Below, piece after piece: positions 33,603 through 40,768 of a stretch of DNA of 49,649 nucleotides. Location of the stretch: positions 1 to 49,649 of the forward strand of contig CAZZEX010000028.1 in the NCBI GenBank assembly GCA_964653285.1, in the 5' to 3' direction. A model generated the notes under the pieces. It made no database searches, had not been told where the DNA came from, and saw nothing but the letters and a program-made list of their open reading frames with translations. Position 1 is the stretch's first letter. Every line of letters starts with the position of its first letter. Origin of the DNA: CAZZEX01 sp964653285 (GTDB taxonomy: Bacteria > Chloroflexota > Anaerolineae > B4-G1). The translations under genes and the position numbers were made by a program.

Positions 33603-33624
33603 TTTTTCATAATCGCATACTGCT

Positions 33625-33767
33625 ACGACAGAGGTGCCCCAAGGCCCAGATGCCCGGGGCACAATGTGGGAAGCCGGTCAGAGTCCGGCGCTGTCCCGCA
33701 ACTGTAGGAGCACGGATTGCAGGATCTCACAGGTCATCCGTGTTCGAGCCAGGATACCCGCCCCTGC
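33625..33767 (+). promoter_or_regulatory. Cobalamin (AdoCbl-class) riboswitch 1
   Basis: Contains the conserved core: GAGGTGCCCC at the left, then GGGAAGCCGGT, AGTCCGGCGCTGTCCCGCAACTGT as the central core (33668-33705), and the B12 box GAGCCAGGATACCCGCC (33746-33762). Cobalamin binding closes the downstream terminator and shuts off the secreted-protein genes. The downstream GGAAAGG (33790-33796) can pair with CCTTTCC in the terminator 5' arm, giving the antiterminator. Confidence 0.93.
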
Positions 33768-33823
33768 CGGCGCAAACAGAACCCTTCGCGGAAAGGGGTA
33801 GCGCATGAAGAATACGCAAGCAC

Positions 33824-33864
33824 AAAAAGCCTTTCCCCAGAAGACAGGAGGGGGAGGGCTTTTT
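33824..33864 (+). terminator. Riboswitch 1 expression-platform terminator
   Basis: 5' arm AAAAAGCCTTTCCCC, loop AGAAGACAGGA, 3' arm GGGGGAGGGCTTTTT; long GC-rich stem ending in a T-run. Confidence 0.85.
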
Positions 33865-33869
33865 GGATT

Positions 33870-33897
33870 ACCAATAACCAATGGCAAACGGCAAGTA
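33870..33897. repeat. Intergenic heptanucleotide array x4
   Basis: ACCAATA, ACCAATG, GCAAACG, GCAAGTA in consecutive heptamer phase, between the riboswitch terminator and the ribosome site of the first toroid gene. Confidence 0.65.
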
Positions 33898-33914
33898 AGT
33901 CAAGGAGGGTATCA

Positions 33915-35015
33915 ATGTCTCGTGTATTTGTAGCGAGTTGGCTCGCTCTGGCTTTGTTTGCGGCCTTTGCCCTGCCGGCATGGGGGGAGGACCCGGTCGA
34001 GACAGGGCTAGACTACCTGGCCGCTCAACAACAGGCCGACGGCGGTTTCACTAACGGTTTCAGCGCAGGCTCCGACCTGGGCACGACCTGTGACATCGTC
34101 CTGGCCATCACCGCGGGTGGGCAGGATGCCAGCACGTGGGTGTCAGACAGCGGCAACTCGCCGCTGGATTACCTCTACGCCCAGATGGCGAGGGGGGCGG
34201 TGGACAAACTCGGCCCGAAGGCCAAGGTGATGATGGCATTGCTGGTCACCGGCCAGGACCCGGTCGCTTTCGCCGGGCACAATCTTATCACTGAATTGAG
34301 CGCGGCCTACGAAAAGACCACCGGCAGTTACGGCGGTACCATCTTCGACCAGGCACTCGTCATGCTGGCGCTCTTCGGCGCTGGTCAGCCGGTCCCCAAC
34401 GGAGCCGCCCAGTATCTGCTGGACAACCAGTGTACCGACGGCGCGTGGGCACTCTTCGGTGGCACAGCGGCTGGCACGGGCGACACCAACACGACCGCCC
34501 TGGCCGTTCAGGCGCTACTCGCCACCGGATACCAGGACGAGATTGGTGAGGCATTCGCCTACTTCCACCGCGTGCAGAACAGCGACGGCGGCTTCCCCTA
34601 CCAGAATCCCTCCGACTACGGCACCGACACAGACGCCAACTCCACCGCCGTCGTGCTGCAAGCGCTGCTGGCGACTGGCGAGCCGCTGGGCAACTGGGCG
34701 CCCGGCGGTACCGATCCTCTCGGCGCACTGGTCGCGCTGCACGATCCCGCCAGCGGTGCTTTCTTCTGGCAGGCGGGGCTGCCCTACCCCAACGTACTGG
34801 CGACCGCACAGGCGATTCCCGTCGTAATGGGCCATACCTTTGCGCACCTGCCACATGTCGGGGCGGTCAACGCGCCGGGACCTGTGGTGGCTCCGGATGT
34901 CATCCTCCTGCCTGAATCAGGCGGGACGGTCCTGCTGCCCGCGGGCCTGATCGCGCTGGGTGCCGCCGCGATGAGCGTGGGGTTCGTCCTACGCCGCCGC
35001 CAGCGTGAGAAGTAG
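33915..35015 (+). CDS. Surface alpha/alpha-toroid protein, intrinsic-factor-like, with LPESGG anchor
   Basis: 366 residues from ATG 33915 behind AGGAGG. Signal peptide about 1-24. Residues about 28-310 are helical toroid repeats of the terpenoid cyclase / prenyltransferase type, with the signatures LDYLAAQQQADGGF, VQNSDGGFPY and repeated ALAVQALLATG. This is the fold of the cobalamin-binding alpha domain of intrinsic factor and transcobalamin. The C-terminus is a cell-wall sorting signal: LPESGG at about 332, a hydrophobic span and RRRQREK. It stands behind cobalamin riboswitch 1 and before a DUF4430 gene and an ECF transporter. Proposed role: corrinoid capture at the cell surface (inference). 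No cyclase catalytic D-x-D-D motif is apparent. Confidence 0.85.
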   Translation: MSRVFVASWLALALFAAFALPAWGEDPVETGLDYLAAQQQADGGFTNGFSAGSDLGTTCDIVLAITAGGQDASTWVSDSGNSPLDYLYAQMARGAVDKLGPKAKVMMALLVTGQDPVAFAGHNLITELSAAYEKTTGSYGGTIFDQALVMLALFGAGQPVPNGAAQYLLDNQCTDGAWALFGGTAAGTGDTNTTALAVQALLATGYQDEIGEAFAYFHRVQNSDGGFPYQNPSDYGTDTDANSTAVVLQALLATGEPLGNWAPGGTDPLGALVALHDPASGAFFWQAGLPYPNVLATAQAIPVVMGHTFAHLPHVGAVNAPGPVVAPDVILLPESGGTVLLPAGLIALGAAAMSVGFVLRRRQREK

Positions 35016-35045
35016 GCGAGCAGACAAGTAGGCATATGGACAATA

Positions 35046-35093
35046 CCCGGCCCTAACCAGGGCATTCCCACCGAAGTGGGACCACCACCGGGG
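35046..35093 (+). promoter_or_regulatory. Compound hairpin between toroid 1 and DUF4430 gene 1
   Basis: An outer pair CCCGG/CCGGG (35046-35050 / 35089-35093) encloses two small perfect hairpins: GCCCT-AACC-AGGGC (35050-35063) and TCCCAC-CGAA-GTGGGA (35066-35081). There is no T-run. The next gene has no ribosome site. Confidence 0.6.
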
Positions 35094-35103
35094 TTTTCGA
35101 ACC

Positions 35104-35958
35104 ATGCGTCTGCGAATCATTGTCTTGAGCCTGACCCTGACCGCTGTGCTGGCTGCACCCATCCGCGCCCAGCAGCCTGACCTGCACCGGGCAGGCCTGG
35201 TCGTGGTGCACGGCGACGGGAGCGTCGTCAGCGCCTGCGTCGCCTTCGCCGAGGAGAGCATCAGCGGCGCGGACTTGCTGCGCCGCTCTGGCCTGGGGGC
35301 CACGCTGACTGCCTACGGAGGATTGGGCTACGGTGTCTGTGCGATTGATGGTGAGGGTTGCTTCGCGGGCCAGGACTGCTTCTGCCAATGCCGGGGTAGC
35401 CCGTGTGCCTATTGGGTCTACTCCCACCGCCGCCCCGACGGTTCTTGGGCCGCCTCCGGCGTCGGTGCCAGCGGTTGGCAGGTGCAAGACGGCGACGTGG
35501 ACGGCTGGGTGTGGAGCGATGGCTCCACGTCTCCACCGATCGTGGCCTTCGAGCGGGTTTGCCCGCCCGAGGTGGCTCAGCCTGCGGCCCCAACCATCGT
35601 TCCCAATCCCCCACCTCCCACTATCACCTCAACTCCACTCCCATCACCCACCGCCACCCCGCCCCCGTCCCCTATCGTCACCTCGACTCCGTTCCCATCC
35701 CCCGTGCTCCCCACCGATGCACCGCAGCCCACAGCCCCTGCTAATCAACCAACCAACCAACCAACTCCCCTTCTCCCCGCCACGCCTGCCCTGCCCGCCC
35801 CGAGTATAGCCAAGGGGAGCGAAGCCGAAGAGCCCACCGCTCAAGCCACGGATCACGAGCGTGGCAACAGTCTCCTCCGCTATGGCGTCTTCGGTGTCGC
35901 AGTTCTGGGACTGGTGGGCTGGTTGGTCCTGGTCACCGCTCGCGGAAGGCACGCTTGA
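35104..35958 (+). CDS. Membrane-anchored DUF4430 protein (transcobalamin beta-domain-like), copy 1
   Basis: 284 residues. Signal peptide about 1-22. The DUF4430-like domain at about 28-155 contains ISGADLLRRSGL, YWVYSHRRPDGSW, GASGWQVQDGDVDGWVW, and several cysteines. A Pro/Ser/Thr-rich stalk runs about 160-255, and one membrane span (YGVFGVAVLGLVGWLVLV) ends in a short basic tail. DUF4430 corresponds to the small beta domain that completes the cobalamin site in intrinsic factor and transcobalamin. Here it is a separate protein, held on the outer face of the membrane on a flexible stalk. The start is ATG 35104, with no ribosome site, so expression may depend on coupling to the toroid gene. 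Confidence 0.85.
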   Translation: MRLRIIVLSLTLTAVLAAPIRAQQPDLHRAGLVVVHGDGSVVSACVAFAEESISGADLLRRSGLGATLTAYGGLGYGVCAIDGEGCFAGQDCFCQCRGSPCAYWVYSHRRPDGSWAASGVGASGWQVQDGDVDGWVWSDGSTSPPIVAFERVCPPEVAQPAAPTIVPNPPPPTITSTPLPSPTATPPPSPIVTSTPFPSPVLPTDAPQPTAPANQPTNQPTPLLPATPALPAPSIAKGSEAEEPTAQATDHERGNSLLRYGVFGVAVLGLVGWLVLVTARGRHA

Positions 35959-36024
35959 TACATCGCGGCGGGTGCATAAGGTAAGAACAGATCAGCCCCG
36001 ACGGATGGGCTGGGCCGTTGTAGT

Positions 36025-36053
36025 TTGACAACCCATCTTTTGTGTGTTATACT
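36025..36053 (+). promoter_or_regulatory. Promoter of the second cobalamin-riboswitch transcript
   Basis: TTGACA (36025-36030), 17-nt spacer, TATACT (36048-36053), the same hexamers and spacing as the first riboswitch promoter. Confidence 0.8.
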
Positions 36054-36073
36054 CCTGCCACAATCAAATACTG

Positions 36074-36255
36074 CTATGGCAGAGGTGCCCCGAAGCCCGG
36101 AAGCGGGGGGCATAATGGGGGAAGCCGGTCAAAGTCCGGCGCTGTCCCGCAACTGTAGCAACAGCGGAGTGAGACACAAACGGATTCTTCCGTTGATATC
36201 TCAGTTTCTTGATCCGTTGTTGGAGCCAGAGTACCCGCCTCTACCAGCGCACAAT
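36074..36255 (+). promoter_or_regulatory. Cobalamin riboswitch 2
   Basis: Same core as riboswitch 1: GAGGTGCCCC, GGGGGAAGCCGGT, then AGTCCGGCGCTGTCCCGCAACTGT (36133-36156) and the B12 box GAGCCAGAGTACCCGCC (36223-36239). A peripheral arm (36157-36222) is longer than in copy 1. It controls the second toroid gene and probably the whole DUF4430-ECF operon downstream. Confidence 0.93.
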
Positions 36256-36305
36256 AACCTCTTCGCGGAAAGGGGGTGGCACATGAATGGTTCCACAGCA
36301 CTGAC

Positions 36306-36346
36306 AGCCCTTCCCCAGAAGACATAAGGGGGAGGGTTTTTCGTTT
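36306..36346 (+). terminator. Riboswitch 2 expression-platform terminator
   Basis: CCCTTCCCC / GGGGGAGGG stem with loop AGAAGACATAA and a following T-run. The loop begins with the same AGAAGACA as in riboswitch 1. The 36347-36476 stretch behind it shows only a ribosome site (TAGGAGGA). Confidence 0.85.
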
Positions 36347-36476
36347 CTGCTCGGCTTATCGCCCACACGGGAGATGGCAGGCCGGGCTTCCACGCCCATA
36401 CGTCCTACAATATGGGGTCTAATCTTGCCAACTTGACAGGTCAACCTTCAAATCATCCACAATTAGGAGGACAGAG

Positions 36477-38699
36477 ATGCGCTTGCGCAATCTTGTATTG
36501 AGCACAACTCTGGGTACTGCGATTACCATCGGGCTGGTCGTGGCCCTGAGTTTCCACGCTGCCCCGGCGGAGGCCCAGCCCGCCCCGGCCCCGGCAGCCC
36601 CCACGATTGACCACAGCGACGCCATCAGCGACGCGCTGGGCTACTTGAAGACGCAACTAAGACCCAACGGCAGCTTCAACGATGATGATTTCATCACCGT
36701 CAGGGCAGTCATCGCGGTCGCCGCGGCCCGCCGCCCGATCAGTTACATGACTTCGACCAGCGGTAACACGCCGCTGGACTACCTGGCGGCGCGAGCCATC
36801 ACCTACACGCACGCTCAGACGGGCACCGGTCCACTCAAACCCGGCACGGCCGGCCAACTGGCCGTGGCCGTCGTCGCTGGTGGTGGCGATCCATACGACT
36901 TCGGTGGGATGAACATCACCCACGAGTTGACCGGCACCTACAACGCCGTGACCGGCGCGTACAGCACCACTGCCAGCCCGGCCGGCATGATCAACCAACC
37001 GTGGGCTATTCTCGGCCTGGCGGCGGTGCAGGAGACGGTCCCTGTGTCCGCCACGGATTTCCTCGTCGGCCTGCAAAACGCAGATGGCGGATGGGGCTTT
37101 CCTGGCTGGGGTAGTGACGCGGACTCCACGGCACAGGCGCTCCAGGCCCTCATCGCCAGCGGCAACGTGGACCCAACCCACGCCAAAGTGCAGGATGGGC
37201 TGGGCTTCCTGCAGAGCACGCAGCTTGACTCCGGTGGTTGGGGGTGGGGCAGCCCGAGTGCCGACTCGACGGCAGCCGTAATCCAGGCTCTCGTCGCAGC
37301 CGGTTACACCCCGGCGACGGAGAGTTGGGCGCACTCACCCAATCCCCACACCGCCCTGCTCAGCCTCCAGCAAGCCAATGGTAGTTTCAGCGGTTACGTC
37401 GTCTCGCTGTCCACTGCCGACGCCATCCCTGGCCTGGCCGAAGCGCCGCTGCCAATCTTTGGGCGGGTGCAACGGGCGCGCCGTGCCCTCACCTGGATGG
37501 ACGAGAAGCAAAACGCCGATGGCTCCTGGTCCGGGTGGCTCGGCCCCGACCCTGGCGCTACCTGCGACGCGGTGCTGGCGTACGCGGCGGCGGGCTTCGA
37601 TCCCGATACGGTCGAGAACTCCGGTATGTCGGCGATGGACTACCTCTCCGCGACTGCCTCCTCTTATGCCACCAAAACTGCTGCCTCAGCGGGCAAACTG
37701 GCCTTGGCGGTCGAGGCGGCGGGCAGGGATGCCCACAACTTTGGCGGTGTGGACATCGTCCACGTGCTCACCGACACTTGGTACAGCCCCACGCTGGGTG
37801 CCTTCGGTGTCCCCACCAATACCTACCACCAGGCCTTCGCCATTCTGGGTCTGGCAGCGGCTAGCGAATCCATCCCCGTCAGCGCCACGCAGACGCTTGC
37901 CGGCCTCCAGCAAGCCGATGGCGGCTGGAAGTGGGACCTGTCCTCGGGATGGTGGAACACCACCGGTCCCGACCATACCGGCATAGCATTGCAGGCTTTG
38001 ATCGCGGCCGGCGTGCCGCCTACCGACACCAGTATCGTCAGCGGGACCTTGTTCTTGCAGAGCCAACAGGACGCCCAGGGAAGCTGGGGCAGTTGGGGCA
38101 GCCCCAGCGCCAACTCCACCGCCTACGCCATGCAGGGCCTTCTGGCAGCAGGCGAGGACCTGGTTGCCGACAAGTGGTTGAAGGATGGTCACAGCCCCTA
38201 CGATGCGCTGGCCACCCTTCAGAAGCCCGACGGCCCCTTTGCCTCGGCTGGGTCTGACAATGGCATGGCCACCTGGCAGGCAGTGCCGGCACTGTTGGGG
38301 AAACACTATCCCCTCTCGACCACTGGGCTGATAACATTCAGCAGCGTCTATCGCGGACCCGACCCTGATCGCATGGTGGCTGCATCCCCGCGCGCGAGTT
38401 GGGGCAACAGTGTAGATGTGACCATTCCCTTCGGCAGCGACCTTGACGCCGACGGCAGCGTCACGCTGGACTGGCGTGTCTCCAGCGAGACGTCGTGGAC
38501 GACGGGCACCACGGTCCACCGAGCCGATGGCTACTTCACCGCCACGTTGCCTCTCACGCTCCCGGTCGCCTACGAGTTCCAGGCGACCTTCACAGACCCA
38601 GATAGCGTGCAATACGGTACCGGGATGACCGATACCGTCGTACTGAGCAGCACCCTGAAGCCTTACTATACCTACCTGCCGCTCATTTTCAAGCGGTAG
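36477..38699 (+). CDS. Secreted tandem alpha/alpha-toroid protein, intrinsic-factor-like
   Basis: 740 residues, ATG 36477 after TAGGAGGA. Signal peptide about 1-34 (ends PAEAQ). Two toroid domains in tandem (about 50-335 and 340-625) have duplicated signatures such as LVGLQNADGGWGF and LAGLQQADGGWKW, LDYLAARAI and MDYLSATAS, and repeated ALQALIA. A C-terminal Ig/FN3-like beta domain (about 640-725) ends at YLPLIFKR, a terminus I associate with secreted Chloroflexota proteins. It lacks LPxTG and a membrane span, so it is either released or held by the C-terminal signature. Its position behind cobalamin riboswitch 2 and before DUF4430 and ECF genes points to corrinoid binding. A carbohydrate-active role is possible but without support. 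Confidence 0.87.
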   Translation: MRLRNLVLSTTLGTAITIGLVVALSFHAAPAEAQPAPAPAAPTIDHSDAISDALGYLKTQLRPNGSFNDDDFITVRAVIAVAAARRPISYMTSTSGNTPLDYLAARAITYTHAQTGTGPLKPGTAGQLAVAVVAGGGDPYDFGGMNITHELTGTYNAVTGAYSTTASPAGMINQPWAILGLAAVQETVPVSATDFLVGLQNADGGWGFPGWGSDADSTAQALQALIASGNVDPTHAKVQDGLGFLQSTQLDSGGWGWGSPSADSTAAVIQALVAAGYTPATESWAHSPNPHTALLSLQQANGSFSGYVVSLSTADAIPGLAEAPLPIFGRVQRARRALTWMDEKQNADGSWSGWLGPDPGATCDAVLAYAAAGFDPDTVENSGMSAMDYLSATASSYATKTAASAGKLALAVEAAGRDAHNFGGVDIVHVLTDTWYSPTLGAFGVPTNTYHQAFAILGLAAASESIPVSATQTLAGLQQADGGWKWDLSSGWWNTTGPDHTGIALQALIAAGVPPTDTSIVSGTLFLQSQQDAQGSWGSWGSPSANSTAYAMQGLLAAGEDLVADKWLKDGHSPYDALATLQKPDGPFASAGSDNGMATWQAVPALLGKHYPLSTTGLITFSSVYRGPDPDRMVAASPRASWGNSVDVTIPFGSDLDADGSVTLDWRVSSETSWTTGTTVHRADGYFTATLPLTLPVAYEFQATFTDPDSVQYGTGMTDTVVLSSTLKPYYTYLPLIFKR

Positions 38700-38715
38700 C
38701 CGTTTCAGTGGACCT

Positions 38716-38748
38716 GGTTCTGGTGGGGTCGCTGACCCCACCAGAACC
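38716..38748 (+). promoter_or_regulatory. Perfect 15-bp hairpin between toroid 2 and DUF4430 gene 2
   Basis: Arms 38716-38730 and 38734-38748 (GGTTCTGGTGGGGTC and complement), loop GCT, followed by CTTCTCTTT. It may attenuate transcription or protect the toroid mRNA; the DUF4430 start 20 nt later lacks a ribosome site. Confidence 0.8.
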
Positions 38749-38768
38749 CTTCTCTTTGCCTGGACAAA

Positions 38769-39950
38769 ATGAAACGCAGGATAAACCGCTTCTGCCTGGC
38801 GCCGGCTGTAGTGTTGGCGCTGACCATCGTTGGAGTCTTTTTGCCGCACACACGCGCCCAGGGGGCGAACCGCGTCGGCCTGGTCGTGCGCTTTGGCGAT
38901 GGCTCCCTCATCACCCGCTGCATCGAGTTCAGTGAGCCGGAGATCAGCGGCTACGACGTGCTGGTACACTCCGGCCTGAACGTTGTGGCCTATGCTTACT
39001 CGGGCCAGGGTGTGGCAATCTGTAAGATCGAGCACGAGGGCTGCCCGGCCGAGGATTGCTTGACGTGTGCCTATCCCGACTACTGGTCCTACTGGCACCT
39101 GATTGACGGAAACTGGGTTTACTCTCAAGTTGGTGCCAGCGGCTACAAAGCCCATAATGGCGACGTAGAGGGGTGGAGTTGGGGGCCTGGTGAGCCGCCG
39201 CCCGTTGTCCCGCTCGACCAGATTTGCGCACCACCCCCCACCGACGCACCGCCACCTACCGACACGCCTGTGCCCCCGACCGCCACCTCGCCCTCGCCTA
39301 CCGACACCCCGTTGCCTGCTCCGACTATCACTTTGCCCCCGCCGACTCCCGTGGTCTGGTTCCGGCTGGATAATAATCCTATCTCCGCCGGCACCTGCAC
39401 AATGGTGTGTTGGGATACTGCCGATGCACTGGAGGTCTACCTGGATGGGGAGCGTGTGGACCTCAACGGCAGCCGTGAGGTCTGCCCCACTACGCCGCAG
39501 GAATACCACCTGCGGGTCGTGAGCGCGGCGGGGGAGCAAACCGATGTGCTCGTGCTGGGCGTGACCGGCGCATCACCGTCGCCGCCGGCCACCCCGCAGC
39601 CTACGGCGATCCCGTCCCTATCGCCCTCTCCCACCCCCCAGTCCGTGGCAGACCTGTCCCTGTCCCCTTCCCCCACCGCTCAGCCTACAGCAACCGCATC
39701 TCCATCACCTTCTCCCACTCCTGAGCGTGTAACCCTCGCATCCCCATTGCCCTCCCCCACACGTGTCACTCAGCCGACGCTCACCCCATCTCCTGCCTCC
39801 AGCGCCTTGTCGCCGACAACCGACAACCAGCAACCAATGTCCAATGACGAATCTCCAACCTCTACCTTGCCGCTCGGTTACGTTGCCTTCGGCCTGACGG
39901 TCATCGGACTATTGGGCTGGCTGGTCTTCGGGATGTGCCACCGGAAGTGA
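38769..39950 (+). CDS. Membrane-anchored DUF4430 protein, copy 2, with Ig-like domain
   Basis: 393 residues. Signal peptide about 1-31. The DUF4430-like domain (about 35-150) has ISGYDVLVHSGLNVVAYAYSG, YWSYWHLIDGNWVYSQVGASGYKAHNGDVEGWSW and paired cysteines. A Pro/Thr stalk is interrupted by a compact beta domain (VVWFRLDNNPISAGTC to TDVLVLGVTG, about 195-270), then comes a second long stalk and a membrane span (YVAFGLTVIGLLGWLVFGM) with basic end HRK. Part of the last stalk comes from a heptamer array. Same role as copy 1 but longer reach. The start lacks a ribosome site. The S-component gene follows two bases after its stop, tying the surface protein to the transporter. Confidence 0.85.
   Translation: MKRRINRFCLAPAVVLALTIVGVFLPHTRAQGANRVGLVVRFGDGSLITRCIEFSEPEISGYDVLVHSGLNVVAYAYSGQGVAICKIEHEGCPAEDCLTCAYPDYWSYWHLIDGNWVYSQVGASGYKAHNGDVEGWSWGPGEPPPVVPLDQICAPPPTDAPPPTDTPVPPTATSPSPTDTPLPAPTITLPPPTPVVWFRLDNNPISAGTCTMVCWDTADALEVYLDGERVDLNGSREVCPTTPQEYHLRVVSAAGEQTDVLVLGVTGASPSPPATPQPTAIPSLSPSPTPQSVADLSLSPSPTAQPTATASPSPSPTPERVTLASPLPSPTRVTQPTLTPSPASSALSPTTDNQQPMSNDESPTSTLPLGYVAFGLTVIGLLGWLVFGMCHRK
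39813..39854 (+). repeat. Coding heptanucleotide array x6 in a DUF4430 stalk
   Basis: CCGACAA, CCGACAA, CCAGCAA, CCAATGT, CCAATGA, CGAATCT in heptamer phase, encoding TTDNQQPMSNDES near the membrane end of the stalk. Confidence 0.75.
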
Positions 39951-39952
39951 AC

Positions 39953-40768
39953 ATGCGCCAGGTCATCAGCGGGTTCATCTATGCTCTCAGCGGGGCCATC
40001 GGCGTCCTGGCCTTCGTCTATCCCTTCTTCCTCGGCAGGCAGGCCAACGGTTCTATTGGCATCGCCCACGGCTGGGACGCACCGCTGGTGACTGCGGCCT
40101 TAGTGGGACTCTCGGTGATCGCACTACTGGTGGAACTGCAAGGACAGGCAATCAGTGCGAAGACAGTCGCCATGCTGGGCGTGCTGGTTGCCATCACCAG
40201 CGTGCTGCGCTTCATCGAAGTCGCCGTTCCTATGCCCGGCGGTTTCTCCCCCGTCTTTGCGCCCATCATCCTGGCTGGCTACGTCTTCGGCGGCCGCTTC
40301 GGCTTCCTGATGGGAGCCTTCACACTACTTGTCTCAGGGCTGATCACCGGCGGCATTGGGCCGTGGCTCCCCTATCAGATGTTCACGGCGGGCTGGGTCG
40401 GTCTGACCGCCGGCTGGCTCCCGCGCATCACGCGCCACGCCCCACGTCCCCACCGGTCACTGGCACCCGACACTCTAATCCTGTGCTCGTTTGGCTTCGC
40501 CTGGGGCCTGCTCTACGGCGTGATCATAAATGTCTACTTCTGGCCCTTCGCCATGGGACCAGTCGAGCAGACCTGGACGCCGGGCATCGGCCTGGGCGAG
40601 ACGTTGGCCCGTTACGCCGCGTTCTACGCGGTGACCTCGTTGGGGTGGGACCTGATACGAGCATTGGGCAACGTGGCGCTGATTTTGCTGCTGGGCGCGC
40701 CGACGGTGCGGGCGCTCACTCGCTTCCAGCGCCGTTTCTATTTTGAGGTACGTCCCACCCATGATTGA
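39953..40768 (+). CDS. ECF transporter S component, probably for cobalamin
   Basis: 271 residues from ATG 39953 (GGAAG upstream; GTG 39947 overlapping the previous stop is an alternative). About six or seven hydrophobic spans. The middle (VAMLGVLVAITSVLRFIEV, then FSPVFAPIILAGYVFGGRFGFLMGAFTLLVSGLITGGIGPWLPYQM) follows the usual S-component or vitamin-uptake layout with a Gly-rich loop pattern. I cannot assign it to a named vitamin family by sequence. Cobalamin is inferred from the two riboswitches and the intrinsic-factor-like genes upstream. The stop overlaps the ecfT start. Confidence 0.8.
   Translation: MRQVISGFIYALSGAIGVLAFVYPFFLGRQANGSIGIAHGWDAPLVTAALVGLSVIALLVELQGQAISAKTVAMLGVLVAITSVLRFIEVAVPMPGGFSPVFAPIILAGYVFGGRFGFLMGAFTLLVSGLITGGIGPWLPYQMFTAGWVGLTAGWLPRITRHAPRPHRSLAPDTLILCSFGFAWGLLYGVIINVYFWPFAMGPVEQTWTPGIGLGETLARYAAFYAVTSLGWDLIRALGNVALILLLGAPTVRALTRFQRRFYFEVRPTHD

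Noticed and set aside
33915..35015. Squalene cyclase or prenyltransferase enzyme
   Set aside because: The protein shares the toroid fold but is secreted, lacks visible catalytic D-x-D-D or zinc ligands, and is under cobalamin riboswitch control.
37686..39539. 617-codon minus-strand frame across toroid 2 and DUF4430 copy 2
   Set aside because: Spans two well-supported plus-strand genes and their intergenic hairpin; no family features.
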